Shown piece by piece: positions 38,128-47,642 of a stretch of 64,000 nucleotides of DNA (positions within the stretch are counted from its first letter, which is position 1; each line of letters starts with the position of its first letter). The stretch is taken from positions 4,832,501 to 4,896,500 of the forward strand of contig NZ_CP088149.1 of NCBI RefSeq assembly GCF_002845275.2. Direction: 5' to 3'. The notes under the pieces are model-generated. The model was not told the origin of the DNA and ran no database searches. It was given only the letters and a program-made list of their open reading frames with translations. The DNA comes from Pseudomonas sp. S06B 330 (GTDB taxonomy: Bacteria > Pseudomonadota > Gammaproteobacteria > Pseudomonadales > Pseudomonadaceae). Both the position numbers and the translations under genes were made by a program.

Positions 38128-39057
38128 ATGAATATGAGCACGCCAGAACAATCCCAATACCGTCCCTCACCCACGGTAATACTTGAGGCGGACAAATCGA
38201 CGGGAGAAAAGCCAATCGAGTTGTTTATCGTCGACGAGCACACCGAGCATTACTTGACTATACAAGCAGGCGATGAATCCAATCGAGGATTGCTGACAGG
38301 CATATTGACAGGAATAGGGGGGATAGGAGGGATAGGGTTGGGGCTGTTAAGTTTTTTGCAAAGTGGTGATCTTAAAGAGCTAAATATAATGCTCGCTATG
38401 TGCACACCTATGTGCGTAATACCTTTTCTATGGGAAACCTTACGCCCCCTTCCTCTCTCCATTCTGTTCAACCGCCGCACCCGCGAAGTGTACTTCGACC
38501 ACGACGGCGAATTATTCCATGCTCCGTGGGACGGTATTGTTGCCATAGCCAATGAGTTTCAGATAGTTGGAGCTCAAATCGGAAGCATTCAAAACGCATC
38601 ACTGGAAATCAGGGTGTGGAAATTCGAAGAACCGGAAACAGCGCTGATGATCAGCCTTGGGGCGCCGTTCGGAAAATCACTGGCGTTGCAAAAAGGCTTT
38701 TGGGAATACATCCGTTCCTATATGAACAACGGCCCTTATTTCGACGAGCACGGCAATCACAGTGAGTCCGATACTTTTGTAAAAAGTCAACTGGCCATTC
38801 GCCCCAAAATGAGCGACAGTTTTAAAGAGACAAGAGAAGAAATAAAGCAGGCAAAACGAGAGATGGGCGGCAAGAACTACTTGAGCGGTCATGACGTTAT
38901 AAAACTAATATTGGGAGCTATGTTTTATCCCCAGGATCGAATCCAGGAATTCACCTACAGCATTGCAAAACGCCGTTCACGTAATCTTTGGCCAAGCGTT
39001 GTTACTGAGCGTTTGAAAGCCAATGGCCCCACCACGCGCCTTGTTGATCTTGAATGA
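38128..39057 (+). CDS. Putative T6SS immunity protein, copy 4 (DUF6708-like)
   Basis: A 309-aa homologue starting MNMSTPEQSQYRPSP at 38128, one base after the copy 3 stop (ATG 38134 is also possible). The helix region is glycine-rich and distinct (LLTGILTGIGGIGGIGLGLLSFLQ). The central stretch around residues 140-215, from VAIANEFQIVGAQIGSIQ, is identical to copy 5. The C-terminal part matches copy 3. The protein is predicted to sit in the inner membrane. Confidence 0.75.
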   Translation: MNMSTPEQSQYRPSPTVILEADKSTGEKPIELFIVDEHTEHYLTIQAGDESNRGLLTGILTGIGGIGGIGLGLLSFLQSGDLKELNIMLAMCTPMCVIPFLWETLRPLPLSILFNRRTREVYFDHDGELFHAPWDGIVAIANEFQIVGAQIGSIQNASLEIRVWKFEEPETALMISLGAPFGKSLALQKGFWEYIRSYMNNGPYFDEHGNHSESDTFVKSQLAIRPKMSDSFKETREEIKQAKREMGGKNYLSGHDVIKLILGAMFYPQDRIQEFTYSIAKRRSRNLWPSVVTERLKANGPTTRLVDLE

Positions 39058-39058
39058 A

Positions 39059-39994
39059 ATGTGTATGAGCTCGCCAGAACAATCCCAATACAGCCCCTCA
39101 CCCACGGTAATACTTGAGGCGCACAAATCGACGGGAGAACAGCCGATGGAGTTGTTTATCGTTGACGAGCACACGGAGCATTATCTGGCTTTGCTAGCAG
39201 GCGGTGACTTTTATCGAGGACTCCTGACAGGAGTATTAGGCGGCATAGGTGGATGCGCATCGCTGGGACTTACCTTAATACTGGCGATGCAAGGTATTTT
39301 CGACCCCATCATGCTTACTCTCGGTCTTTGTTTTTTTCTGGTGCCATTCCTATGGGAAACCCTACGACCCCTACCTCTCCCCATCCTGTTCAACCGACGA
39401 ACCCGCGAAGTGTACTTCGATCACAACGGCGAATTATTCCACTCTCCGTGGGATGGTATTGTCGCCATAGCCAATGAGTTTCAGATAGTTGGAGCTCAAA
39501 TCGGAAGCATTCAAAACGCATCACTGGAAATCAGGGTGTGGAAATTCGAAGAACCGGAAACAGCGTTGATGATCAGCCTTGGGGCGCCCTTCGGAAAGTC
39601 ACTGGCGCTGCAAAAAGGATTTTGGGAATACATCCGCTCCTATATGAACAACGGCCCTTATTTCGATGAACACGGCAATCATAGCGATTCGGATGCGTTC
39701 GTAAAAAGCCAGCTGGCCGTACGATTCAAAATGAGCGACAGCTTTAAAAACACCCTGGCGAAAATAAAGCAGGCGAAACAGCACGCAGGCGGCAGAAACT
39801 ACTTAAGTGGCAATGATTTTTTAAAGTTGATAATAGAGCCTATCTTTTACCCCTTGGCAAAAATAAAGGAACTCACTTACAGCATCGCAAAAAGCCGCAC
39901 CCGTAACCTTTGGCCGAGCCTTGTTACTGAGCGTTTGAAAGCCAATGGCCCCACCACGCGTCTTGTTGATCTGGAATGTGAGAAAGGAGCATAA
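39059..39994 (+). CDS. Putative T6SS immunity protein, copy 5 (DUF6708-like)
   Basis: A 311-aa homologue starting MCMSSPEQSQYSPSP at 39059, one base after the copy 4 stop (ATG 39065 is also possible). The helix region resembles copy 2 (LAMQGIFDPIMLTLGLCFFLVPFLWETL), the centre is copied from copy 4, and the C-terminal third resembles copy 1 (FKMSDSFKNTLAKIKQAK). It has a five-residue extension CEKGA after the usual LVDLE end, which is where the array stops. Confidence 0.75.
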   Translation: MCMSSPEQSQYSPSPTVILEAHKSTGEQPMELFIVDEHTEHYLALLAGGDFYRGLLTGVLGGIGGCASLGLTLILAMQGIFDPIMLTLGLCFFLVPFLWETLRPLPLPILFNRRTREVYFDHNGELFHSPWDGIVAIANEFQIVGAQIGSIQNASLEIRVWKFEEPETALMISLGAPFGKSLALQKGFWEYIRSYMNNGPYFDEHGNHSDSDAFVKSQLAVRFKMSDSFKNTLAKIKQAKQHAGGRNYLSGNDFLKLIIEPIFYPLAKIKELTYSIAKSRTRNLWPSLVTERLKANGPTTRLVDLECEKGA

Positions 39995-39999
39995 GCTGA

Positions 40000-40974
40000 A
40001 TGCAAAACAGTGATAGGGAAAACTCAAATCCGATATCCGAAGTTCAGGCTCCACCTGACTATCACCGATGCCTGCCCGTCGAGCTGCACAGCCTAGCGGA
40101 TGCCTTCATCCATTATCTGCATGAGCTTCCCAATAGCTCACCAGCCAAGTGCCCGGAGTGCGGTCATCCACACTTCCGGCTGGATACCCGGCCAAACCTG
40201 CGCCTGCCCTTCTACCGCTGCATAGCGTGCAATAAAGGCTTCAACTGCCTAACGAAGCACCCGTTCTCGAACTATGGCCTGATGCACTTATGGTCGCTCT
40301 ATGGCCATTACTTGTTAGCGGGTTGGCCTATGCTCGCCACTGCCAAAGCGATGGCTATTTCCCCCAGTACCACAACACGCTGGATCAAGCCTTGCCGGGC
40401 GGTGATGGCCAAAGAGTTTCCGGCGCTGTATCACTGGTGGTCTGCGCGACAAGATCGCACCAACCTGGAACCACCCGCGCATATTGCCGCTCAAGCCCAG
40501 GCGTTCATGGGTAAGTTAGAGCACTTGCTGACCACTCGGCAGGCCGTCTGCCCGAAGTGTGGCTCGCCTGATATGCAGCGAATTGATCAGCGACGCCCTA
40601 ACTTCCGCTGTCCTGGCTGCTGGACCACGGTGAGCTTAATTAAAGGCACGTTGCTGTGCCGATTGGGCTATCCAGAACACTGGCTGGGCTTTGCCCAAGG
40701 GCTGATCAATGGCGAGAGCATTGTCGATTTGCAGCGACGCACTGGACTTTGCGGAATCGCCTGTAAGCGCTGGCAGGTGCGTTTCATGCAGATGATTAAG
40801 CTGCAGGGGCACACCGAGCTTGCTCGATGGATTACCTGGCTACGCAGTCGCCGGGTAAAAGAGGTGAGTGATTTTGTGCGTAACGGTGGCCAGCTGGAGG
40901 CTGTCACCGGATCTCGATATTCCGCTGGATCAAAACGGGTTTTTAACACTCCACCCAATCGCCAGCGCAAGTGA
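40000..40974 (+). CDS. Zinc-ribbon protein of the transposase-associated DUF746 type
   Basis: A 324-aa protein with two zinc ribbons: CPECGHPHFRLDTRPNLRLPFYRCIACNKGFN (about residues 51-82) and CPKCGSPDMQRIDQRRPNFRCPGCW (about 182-206). Each is followed by a helical segment with HTH character (LATAKAMAISPSTTTRWIKP; DLQRRTGLCGIACKRWQVRFMQ). This duplicated ribbon-HTH layout resembles the N-terminal part of IS1/IS1595-type transposases, but no DDE catalytic domain follows. It begins 5 nt after the immunity array. No terminal inverted repeats were seen. Family name recalled, function unknown. Confidence 0.6.
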   Translation: MQNSDRENSNPISEVQAPPDYHRCLPVELHSLADAFIHYLHELPNSSPAKCPECGHPHFRLDTRPNLRLPFYRCIACNKGFNCLTKHPFSNYGLMHLWSLYGHYLLAGWPMLATAKAMAISPSTTTRWIKPCRAVMAKEFPALYHWWSARQDRTNLEPPAHIAAQAQAFMGKLEHLLTTRQAVCPKCGSPDMQRIDQRRPNFRCPGCWTTVSLIKGTLLCRLGYPEHWLGFAQGLINGESIVDLQRRTGLCGIACKRWQVRFMQMIKLQGHTELARWITWLRSRRVKEVSDFVRNGGQLEAVTGSRYSAGSKRVFNTPPNRQRK

Positions 40975-41047
40975 AACGCCGTTTCTTGAAGCCTTCAACG
41001 CACACGTAAAGCCATATTACTGCAGCCAAGCCCACCCCCACTGAGTG

Positions 41048-41073
41048 TTGGAGCGGGCTTGTTCCGCGAAGGG
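41048..41073. repeat. Single REP-type palindrome
   Basis: The sequence ggagcgggcttgttccgcgaa can fold as GCGGG...CCGCG-type hairpin and matches the common Pseudomonas REP pattern. It lies between the accessory island and alaC, a typical REP position at an operon end. Confidence 0.6.
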
Positions 41074-41078
41074 TTGCC

Positions 41079-42293
41079 TTACTTCTGCGCCTTACCTACC
41101 CCATCAGCCCGGAACATCTGGCGGATACCGCGCACGGCCTGGCGGATGCGGTCCTGGTTCTCGATCAGGGCAAAACGCACATGGTCGTCACCGTAGTCGC
41201 CGAAACCGATCCCCGGCGATACACAGACCTTGGCCTCGGCCAGCAGCTTCTTGGCGAACTCCAGCGAACCCAGGTGCGCGTATTCTTCGGGTATTTTCGC
41301 CCAGACGTACATCGACGCCTTGGGGTTCTCGACCATCCAGCCCAGCTCGTGCAAGCCTTTGACCAGCACGTTGCGGCGCTGTCGGTATTGCTCGGCGATA
41401 TCGCGCACACATTGCTGATCGCCTTCCAAGGCAGCAATAGCGGCTACTTGCAGCGGGGTGAAGGTGCCGTAGTCGTGATAGCTCTTGATCCGCGCCAGGG
41501 CGCTGACCAGCTCTGGGTTGCCGACCATAAAACCGATACGCCAGCCAGCCATGTTGTAACTCTTGGACAGGGTGAAGAACTCCACCGCGATGTCTTTGGC
41601 ACCTGGCACCTGCATGATCGAAGGCGCCTTCCAACCGTCGTAAACGATGTCGGCGTAGGCCAAATCGTGGATGACCAACACATCGTACTGCTTGGCCAGT
41701 GCCACAACACGCTCGAAGAAATCCAGCTCGACGCACTGCGCCGTCGGGTTCGAGGGGAAGCCAAGAATCATCATCTTCGGCTTGGGGATCGACTCGCGGA
41801 TCGCCCGCTCAAGCTCGTTGAAGAAGTCCACACCCGGCACCAGCGGCACCGAACGCACCTGGGCACCGGCAATCACGGCACCGTAGATATGAATCGGATA
41901 GCTGGGGTTGGGTACCAACACGGTGTCGCCATGATCCAGGGTGGCAAGCATCAGGTGAGCCAGGCCTTCCTTGGAACCAATGGTAACGATGGCTTCGCTT
42001 TCCGGGTCGATCTCGACCTCGTAGCGGTCTTTGTACCACCGCGAAATCGCCCGGCGCAGGCGAGGAATGCCACGGGATGTCGAGTAGCCATGAGTGTCTT
42101 CACGCTGGGCGACCTGCACCAGTTTTTCGACGATGTGCGGTGGCGTTGCCCCGTCGGGGTTGCCCATGCTCAGGTCGATGATGTCCTCGCCACGACGGCG
42201 TGCAGCCATCTTGAGTTCGGCGGTGATATTGAAGACGTAAGGTGGGAGACGATCTATGCGCGCAAAGCGGCGCGGCGAACCTTGGTCAGCCAT
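41079..42293 (-). CDS. alaC: Alanine transaminase AlaC-type aminotransferase
   Basis: A PLP-dependent class I aminotransferase that interconverts pyruvate and glutamate with alanine and 2-oxoglutarate. The start is ATG 42293 ([22 protein letters not shown]) after GAGGAAACC, giving 404 aa; 24 upstream in-frame codons are rejected. Motifs are [60 protein letters not shown] and the PLP lysine in [18 protein letters not shown]. It is monocistronic on the minus strand. Confidence 0.93.
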   Translation of the reverse strand: MADQGSPRRFARIDRLPPYVFNITAELKMAARRRGEDIIDLSMGNPDGATPPHIVEKLVQVAQREDTHGYSTSRGIPRLRRAISRWYKDRYEVEIDPESEAIVTIGSKEGLAHLMLATLDHGDTVLVPNPSYPIHIYGAVIAGAQVRSVPLVPGVDFFNELERAIRESIPKPKMMILGFPSNPTAQCVELDFFERVVALAKQYDVLVIHDLAYADIVYDGWKAPSIMQVPGAKDIAVEFFTLSKSYNMAGWRIGFMVGNPELVSALARIKSYHDYGTFTPLQVAAIAALEGDQQCVRDIAEQYRQRRNVLVKGLHELGWMVENPKASMYVWAKIPEEYAHLGSLEFAKKLLAEAKVCVSPGIGFGDYGDDHVRFALIENQDRIRQAVRGIRQMFRADGVGKAQK

Positions 42294-42404
42294 GGTTTCC
42301 TCGAAGACGTAAGCGCCCGGAACCGTCCGAGCGACGTTGGCCACTGCGGTGGCCGGTGCCAACAATAGAGCCTGGGCGGTATGGCTGTCCAGTCGGCGAA
42401 GGAA

Positions 42405-42443
42405 AACAAATGTGGGCCTACGCCACTGTCAGCGCAGGCCCAA
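42405..42443 (-). terminator. Putative terminator of the GxSxG hydrolase gene
   Basis: TGGGCCT (42414-42420) and AGGCCCA (42437-42443) pair around a 16-nt loop. On the minus strand the stem is followed by CATTTGTTTTCC. It lies just downstream of the hydrolase stop. Confidence 0.5.
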
Positions 42444-42469
42444 CAACGCTTGGCATTCTCCGATGCGGG

Positions 42470-43603
42470 TCAGCGTATCTCTTTGTATGCCGACGCATCC
42501 CATCCAACAGGCGCCGCCAGGGCGCTGCCGGGTTGAAAGGTCGCGCCTTTGACACTGGAGAACGCAACCCCTTTGTCGCCGAGGCTGACCAGGCGCTCAT
42601 CCTGCTTGGACTCGGTCAGCAGCGTGTAGGAATGCTTGCGCATTGCCTGGTACTTACCATCGTCCCGATTCAGCGCTGCATGGAACGTCTTCAAGTCTTG
42701 CTCACTGAGTTTGAGCATTTTGTCCAACTTCACTCCCCAGCGGGTCAGGCACACTTCAGCAAGATGCCGGACAATCAAACCTGGTTCAGCGAGCATTTTG
42801 CCACTCGCCGCACCATCCGCCGAAGCATTACCCACCAGCGTCGCATGGCGACCGGGCATCGGATAAACATGGCAACGTGTGCTGGCATGGGTTTTCGGGA
42901 TCACACAGGAAAAGCCCTTGGAGCGCTCATCACGGGAGAAGAAGCCCACATATTGCTTCACGTTTTCGCCCAACTGCACGCGGTGGCTGTCAAAGTTGCC
43001 GATCCCTGGGACGGGGTCGATGGCAAAAATGTTTACAGGAAGCTTTTTCAACTCGCTGTCCGCAAGCAAGGCATTGGCCAGCATATGGCAACTGACGCCA
43101 CCCCGGCTCCACCCCACCAGGTTGATCTGGGTGGGAATGATGCCATCCTTGCGAAACTGTTTGATGATCTGCTCCTGGAGCATCTGCGGAGTCACCTTAC
43201 GGTCACCGTAGTTGTAAGTACGCCAGAACCAGGAGGCCGTTGCCGTCGAGCTTGGAATAGGCACACCAGCAGCTTTCAGACGCTGATACTCGTCTTCGCT
43301 CAGCTGCTTGCGCTGCCAGGCACTGTGGCCTTTGATGATCTGCAACGCATGCTGAACATTCTCTTCCCAGCCTTTGCCGAACAAGGTCTGGTTCCAGTTG
43401 TAATAGCCACCGGGCTCGACGAACAGTTCATCGGCTTGCAGGTTGCCACTGCCAGGCCCATCAACGGCAATCCAATTGGCGTATTGCTTACCCTGATCAT
43501 TGGCGGCCAGGGTCGAAACCAGCTCGCCATTCCAGAAGTTCGGGTTGGTGTCATCGAAACGATGCGAACCGGTTCCGCAGAAATAAACGGTCAGTACACT
43601 CAT
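42470..43603 (-). CDS. Alpha/beta-hydrolase with GxSxG motif, resembling secreted lipase effectors
   Basis: A 377-aa protein starting MSVLTVYFCGTGSHRFDDTNPNFWNGELVSTLA. A lipase-type nucleophile elbow lies at 164-168 (GWSRGG, S166), and a likely acidic residue is in VNIFAIDPVPGIGNFD. The GWSRGG...LAN context recalls the DUF2235/Tle1 phospholipase group and Legionella-type effectors. There is no signal peptide, which fits T6SS delivery or a cytoplasmic role. ATG 43603 follows GGAGG. No VgrG or immunity gene is adjacent. Family not securely recognised. Confidence 0.6.
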   Translation of the reverse strand: MSVLTVYFCGTGSHRFDDTNPNFWNGELVSTLAANDQGKQYANWIAVDGPGSGNLQADELFVEPGGYYNWNQTLFGKGWEENVQHALQIIKGHSAWQRKQLSEDEYQRLKAAGVPIPSSTATASWFWRTYNYGDRKVTPQMLQEQIIKQFRKDGIIPTQINLVGWSRGGVSCHMLANALLADSELKKLPVNIFAIDPVPGIGNFDSHRVQLGENVKQYVGFFSRDERSKGFSCVIPKTHASTRCHVYPMPGRHATLVGNASADGAASGKMLAEPGLIVRHLAEVCLTRWGVKLDKMLKLSEQDLKTFHAALNRDDGKYQAMRKHSYTLLTESKQDERLVSLGDKGVAFSSVKGATFQPGSALAAPVGWDASAYKEIR

Positions 43604-43701
43604 GTAATTTTCCTCCGTGGATGAGCATTGACGCACTCTATTCACAGAGTCTGTGCGGCAGCAGAGGGCAAGCCTGCCCTGCCCCGGTGCCCACGACACA
43701 A

Positions 43702-43740
43702 ACAAAAACGCCCCGGACCTTGCGGCCCGGGGCGTTTTTG
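43702..43740 (-). terminator. Terminator of the cyo operon
   Basis: CGCCCCGG (43709-43716) pairs with CCGGGGCG (43727-43734). An A-run on the left supplies the T-run on the minus strand, 22 nt past cyoE, and TTTTT follows on the right, so it can work in both directions. Confidence 0.88.
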
Positions 43741-43755
43741 TTCAACTCATCACAC

Positions 43756-44643
43756 TCAATGTGCGTAGGTCAGCAACAGCTCAGTCGGCACTTTGGTGTC
43801 CAGCGACATCATCACGCTCAAGGCAGTGATGGTGAAGATCGAGAACACGAACAGCTTGCGTGCCCACAACCGATCATCGACAGCCTTGTAGCCGGTCCAG
43901 GCCATGTACAGCCAGTACATGCCCATGGCCGCGGCCACGGCCATGTAACTCATGCCTGCGTAACCACCCAGGGTCAACATCAGGGTCGCGACCAGGAACG
44001 CCACGATGTACCAGAGGATGTGCTTCTTGGCCACCAGGATGCCACGCTTGACCGGCAATACCGGAATCGAGGCCGCCAGGTAGTCATTGAAGCGGAAGAT
44101 CGCAATGGCATAGGAATGCGGCATCTGCCAGAGGCTGAACATCACCAGCAGGGTCAAGGCAGCCAGGTCGAAGCTGTTGCTCACGGCGCAGTAGCCGATC
44201 ACCGGAGGCATGGCACCGGACAGGCTGCCAACCAGGGTGCCGTGCACCGATTTACGCTTCAGGTACAGGCTGTAGAAACCCACGTAGATGATGAAACCGA
44301 TCAAGCCGAACAACGCCGCCAGGGCATTGGCCTGCACATACAGCAGACCAAGGCCGGCCACCCCGAGCAGGGTGGCGTAGGCCAAGGCGACTTTCAGCGA
44401 GATCTGGCCCTGAACCATTGCACGGTTCTTGGTGCGCTCCATCTTGATGTCGATGTCACGGTCGATGCAGTTGTTGAACACGCAACCGGACGCCACCACC
44501 AGCGAAGTGCCAATCACCGTGGCCAGGAACAGCATGAAGTCGACATGCCCTTGCGCGGCAAGGAAGAAACCGCCTGCCACAGAAAGCACGTTACCGAAAA
44601 TGATCCCCGGTTTGGTGATTTGGATAAAGTGCTTAATGGACAT
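43756..44643 (-). CDS. cyoE: Protoheme IX farnesyltransferase (heme O synthase) CyoE
   Basis: A UbiA-family membrane enzyme that farnesylates heme b to heme O for the cyo oxidase. It has 295 aa and about nine spans. The first aspartate-rich motif is [24 protein letters not shown] (about residues 56-79), and the second polar loop has [16 protein letters not shown]. It is the last gene of cyoABCDE, 11 nt after cyoD, and is followed by a strong terminator. Confidence 0.95.
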   Translation of the reverse strand: MSIKHFIQITKPGIIFGNVLSVAGGFFLAAQGHVDFMLFLATVIGTSLVVASGCVFNNCIDRDIDIKMERTKNRAMVQGQISLKVALAYATLLGVAGLGLLYVQANALAALFGLIGFIIYVGFYSLYLKRKSVHGTLVGSLSGAMPPVIGYCAVSNSFDLAALTLLVMFSLWQMPHSYAIAIFRFNDYLAASIPVLPVKRGILVAKKHILWYIVAFLVATLMLTLGGYAGMSYMAVAAAMGMYWLYMAWTGYKAVDDRLWARKLFVFSIFTITALSVMMSLDTKVPTELLLTYAH

Positions 44644-44654
44644 GCCGTCTTACC

Positions 44655-44987
44655 TCACTTCGCCATCATGCTGGTGTGGATGCTGAACATGATCCACAGC
44701 GACAGGCCGACCAACAGTGCAATGACCATCGCTGTAAACAGGAAGGTCGACACGTTGGAGCGCTGCTCGGCGGAACGGTCCATGTGCAGGAAATACACCA
44801 GGTGTACCACTACCTGGATGACCGCCAGGGCCACCACCACCATGATGGTGATGTCCTTCGGCATGCTCGGGAACATCACCAGGCCGAACGGAATCGCGGT
44901 CAGGATCACCGACAGGATGAAGCCGATCACATACGACTTGACGCTACCGTGGTTGCCCTCGGCGTGGCTGTTATGTGCGTTAGCCAT
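44655..44987 (-). CDS. cyoD: Cytochrome o ubiquinol oxidase subunit IV CyoD
   Basis: A 110-aa small subunit with three spans (KSYVIGFILSVILTAIPFGLVMF; TIMVVVALAVIQVVVHLVYFLHM; FTAMVIALLVGLSLWIMFSIHTSMM). Its start abuts the cyoC stop directly. It supports assembly of the copper site in subunit I. Confidence 0.94.
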   Translation of the reverse strand: MANAHNSHAEGNHGSVKSYVIGFILSVILTAIPFGLVMFPSMPKDITIMVVVALAVIQVVVHLVYFLHMDRSAEQRSNVSTFLFTAMVIALLVGLSLWIMFSIHTSMMAK

Positions 44988-45617
44988 TTACAGAACCCCC
45001 AGCAGATACACGACGGTGAACACGCAGATCCAGACCACGTCCAGGAAGTGCCAGAACAGGCTCAGGCAGCTCATGCGGGTCTTGGCGGTACCGGTGATAC
45101 CGTGCTTGTTGATCTGGTACATCATGACCGCCATCCAGATCAGACCTGCAGTCACGTGCAGACCGTGGGTACCGACCAGCGCGAAGAACGCCGACAGGAA
45201 ACCACTGCGCTGCGGGCCAAAGCCCTCGGCGATCAGGTGATGGAACTCATAGATTTCCATCGCGATAAAGCCGGCACCGAACAGGAAGGTGACAGCCAAC
45301 CAACCCAGCACGCCGCCCTTGTTGCCCTTGAACATCTGCAACATGGCGAAGCCGAAGGTGATACTCGAGAACAGCAGCAGTGCGGTTTCAACCGCGACAA
45401 AGTCCAGCTGGAAAATGTCGTGACCCGACGGGCCGCCGGCAAAACTGCCGGACAGCACCGCGTAGGTGGCGAAGAGCGACGCAAACAGGATGCAGTCGGT
45501 CATCAGGTACAGCCAGAAACCGAAGACGGTCATCTGGCCCGAGTCGTGGTGGTGATCGTCATGCCCATGGTCGTGACCATGAGCATGAGTGTCTGCATTG
45601 ATTACATGACTGGACAT
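44988..45617 (-). CDS. cyoC: Cytochrome o ubiquinol oxidase subunit III CyoC
   Basis: A 209-aa subunit with a histidine-rich N terminus ([18 protein letters not shown]) that may bind metal and five membrane spans typical of heme-copper oxidase subunit III ([48 protein letters not shown]). It begins 3 nt after the cyoB stop. Confidence 0.94.
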   Translation of the reverse strand: MSSHVINADTHAHGHDHGHDDHHHDSGQMTVFGFWLYLMTDCILFASLFATYAVLSGSFAGGPSGHDIFQLDFVAVETALLLFSSITFGFAMLQMFKGNKGGVLGWLAVTFLFGAGFIAMEIYEFHHLIAEGFGPQRSGFLSAFFALVGTHGLHVTAGLIWMAVMMYQINKHGITGTAKTRMSCLSLFWHFLDVVWICVFTVVYLLGVL

Positions 45618-45620
45618 TGA

Positions 45621-47639
45621 TTAAACCCGTTCAAACGATTTGACACGTGCGCCATCCGGCGAACCGGTAGCCAGGCCCAGGGCCTTCATGCGCTCGCCTT
45701 CGATACGCGCCACTTCTTCGGCAGGAACCATGTAGCCCTGGTCGTCACGCGCAGCGTGGGCAACAAAGACAGCGATGGTGCCGACCAGGCTGGCAGCAAC
45801 CAACCACCAGATGTGCCAGATGAAGGCGAAACCGAATACGGTGAGCAACGCACCCATGAACACACCAGTGGAGGTGTTGTTCGGCATGTGAATCGCTTCG
45901 TACTTGGCTGGAACCTTGTAAGCCTTACCGGCCTGCTTGGTTTCGTGCCAGGCATCCAGATCGACGTTCTCAGGCATGGTGGCGAAGTTGTAGAACGGCG
46001 GTGGCGACGAAGTCGACCACTCCAGGGTACGGCCGCCCCATGGGTCGCCGGTCACGTCCATGTTGTCCTTGCGATCGCGAATCGACACGTACAGCTGGAT
46101 CAGCTGGCAAGCGATACCGAACAGGATCAGCACGGCGCCGAACACGGCTACGTACAGGTAGGGTTCCCACAGCGGGTTGTCGGAGTGGTTCAGACGACGG
46201 GTCATACCCATGAAGCCCAGTGCATACAGCGGCATGAAGGCCACGTAGAAACCGGAGATCCAGAACCAGAAGGCAGCTTTGCCCCACTTCTCGTTCAGGG
46301 TGAAACCGAAGGCTTTCGGGAACCAGAAGGCGAAGCCGGCAATGTAGCCGAATACCGCACCACCGATGATCACGTTATGGAAGTGGGCGATTACGAACAG
46401 GCTGTTGTGCAGTACGAAGTCAGCACCCGGAACAGCCAGCAGTACGCCGGTCATACCACCGATGGAGAAGGTAACCATGAAGCCCAGGGTCCACAACACC
46501 GGCGCCGTGAAGCGCAGACGGCCCTGGTAGATCGTGAACAGCCAGTTGAACAGCTTCACCCCGGTCGGAATCGAGATCAGCATGGTCGCCAGACCGAAGA
46601 AGGTGTTGACGCTGGCGCCCGAACCCATGGTGAAGAAGTGGTGCAGCCATACCGCAAAGCCCAGTACCGCGATCGCGCCCGAAGCGTAGATCATCGACTT
46701 GTGGCCGAACAGACGCTTACCAGCGAAGGTCGAGGTGACTTCCGAGAACACACCGAAGGCCGGCAAGATCAGGATGTAAACCTCAGGGTGACCCCACGCC
46801 CAGAACAGGTTGACGTACATCATCGGGTTCCCACCAAGCTCGTTGGTGAAAATGTGGAAATCCAGATAACGGTCAACAGTCAGCAGAGCGAGTGCAGCGG
46901 TCAGAATCGGGAACGAAGCGACGATCAGTACGTTGGCCCAGGTGCAGGTCCAGGTGAAGATCGGCATGTCCATCAGCTTCATGCCAGGCGCGCGCATTTT
47001 CAGCACGGTGGCAAGGAAGTTGACACCCGTTAGCGTCGTACCGAGTCCGGATAGCTGTAGCGCCCAGATGTAGTAGTCAACACCGACTCCAGGGCTGTAT
47101 TGGATACCCGCCAGCGGTGGATAAGCTACCCAGCCGGTCTTGGCGAATTCACCGACACCCAGGGAGACGTTGACCAGCACTACGCCGGACACCAGCAGCC
47201 AGAAGCTCAGGGAGTTCAGGAACGGGAAGGCAACGTCACGCGCACCGATCTGCAGAGGCAGGGCCAGGTTCATCAGGCCGGTGAAGAATGGCATTGCCAT
47301 GAAGATGATCATGATCACACCGTGAGCGGTGAAGATCTGGTCATAGTGTTCGGGAGGCAGGTAGCCCTCGGAGCCGCCGGTGGCCATGGCCAACTGCGTG
47401 CGCATCATGATGGCGTCGGCAAAGCCGCGCAGCAGCATGATCATCGCGACGATGATGTACATCACCCCGATTTTCTTGTGGTCGACCGAAGTCAGCCACT
47501 CGGACCACAGGTAGGTCCACTTTTTGAAATAGGTGATTGCACCCACCAACGCGAGACCGCCGAGCGCGATCATGGCGAGTGTCACCATGACTATCGGCTC
47601 GTGATACGGAATCGCATCCAGACTTAGTTTACCGAACAT
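45621..47639 (-). CDS. cyoB: Cytochrome o ubiquinol oxidase subunit I CyoB
   Basis: The catalytic heme-copper subunit that reduces oxygen to water and pumps protons. It has 672 aa and about 15 spans. Key segments are [36 protein letters not shown] (low-spin heme and quinol region), [23 protein letters not shown] (CuB histidine and cross-linked tyrosine), LHHFFTMG and [13 protein letters not shown] (heme ligands). It is the central gene of the operon, 3 nt after cyoA. Confidence 0.97.
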   Translation of the reverse strand: MFGKLSLDAIPYHEPIVMVTLAMIALGGLALVGAITYFKKWTYLWSEWLTSVDHKKIGVMYIIVAMIMLLRGFADAIMMRTQLAMATGGSEGYLPPEHYDQIFTAHGVIMIIFMAMPFFTGLMNLALPLQIGARDVAFPFLNSLSFWLLVSGVVLVNVSLGVGEFAKTGWVAYPPLAGIQYSPGVGVDYYIWALQLSGLGTTLTGVNFLATVLKMRAPGMKLMDMPIFTWTCTWANVLIVASFPILTAALALLTVDRYLDFHIFTNELGGNPMMYVNLFWAWGHPEVYILILPAFGVFSEVTSTFAGKRLFGHKSMIYASGAIAVLGFAVWLHHFFTMGSGASVNTFFGLATMLISIPTGVKLFNWLFTIYQGRLRFTAPVLWTLGFMVTFSIGGMTGVLLAVPGADFVLHNSLFVIAHFHNVIIGGAVFGYIAGFAFWFPKAFGFTLNEKWGKAAFWFWISGFYVAFMPLYALGFMGMTRRLNHSDNPLWEPYLYVAVFGAVLILFGIACQLIQLYVSIRDRKDNMDVTGDPWGGRTLEWSTSSPPPFYNFATMPENVDLDAWHETKQAGKAYKVPAKYEAIHMPNNTSTGVFMGALLTVFGFAFIWHIWWLVAASLVGTIAVFVAHAARDDQGYMVPAEEVARIEGERMKALGLATGSPDGARVKSFERV

Positions 47640-47642
47640 CTC

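Larger units (their letters stand above)
35350..39994 (+). repeat. Five-copy tandem gene array (about 930 bp per unit)
   Basis: Five consecutive genes of 922-937 bp encode homologous proteins. Junctions of about 190 bp spanning the end of one gene and the start of the next (from tgactgagcg...cttgaaa through gagcacac...gagcatta) are nearly identical at all four boundaries. The membrane-helix region of each unit differs most. This is the signature of duplication followed by recombination. Confidence 0.9.

Noticed and set aside
36242..39060. Upstream in-frame starts (MAPPRALLILNE type) for immunity copies 2-5
   Set aside because: These codons are the end of the previous copy read in another frame. 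The conserved protein begins after the previous stop.
35350..39994. Repetitive block considered as a CRISPR or intergenic repeat array
   Set aside because: The units are about 930 bp, fully coding and homologous throughout; there are no short repeats with unique spacers.
40000..40974. Calling the zinc-ribbon gene an insertion sequence
   Set aside because: No terminal inverted repeats, target duplications or DDE catalytic domain could be seen.
41181..42368. 395-codon open frame opposite alaC
   Set aside because: Shadow of alaC; no ribosome-binding site or domain.
43621..45240. 539-codon open frame opposite cyoC-cyoE
   Set aside because: Crosses several real genes on the other strand and their junctions; no domain.
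45756..47033. 425-codon open frame opposite cyoB
   Set aside because: Antisense shadow of cyoB; composition rich in H, Q, D and G with no family resemblance.
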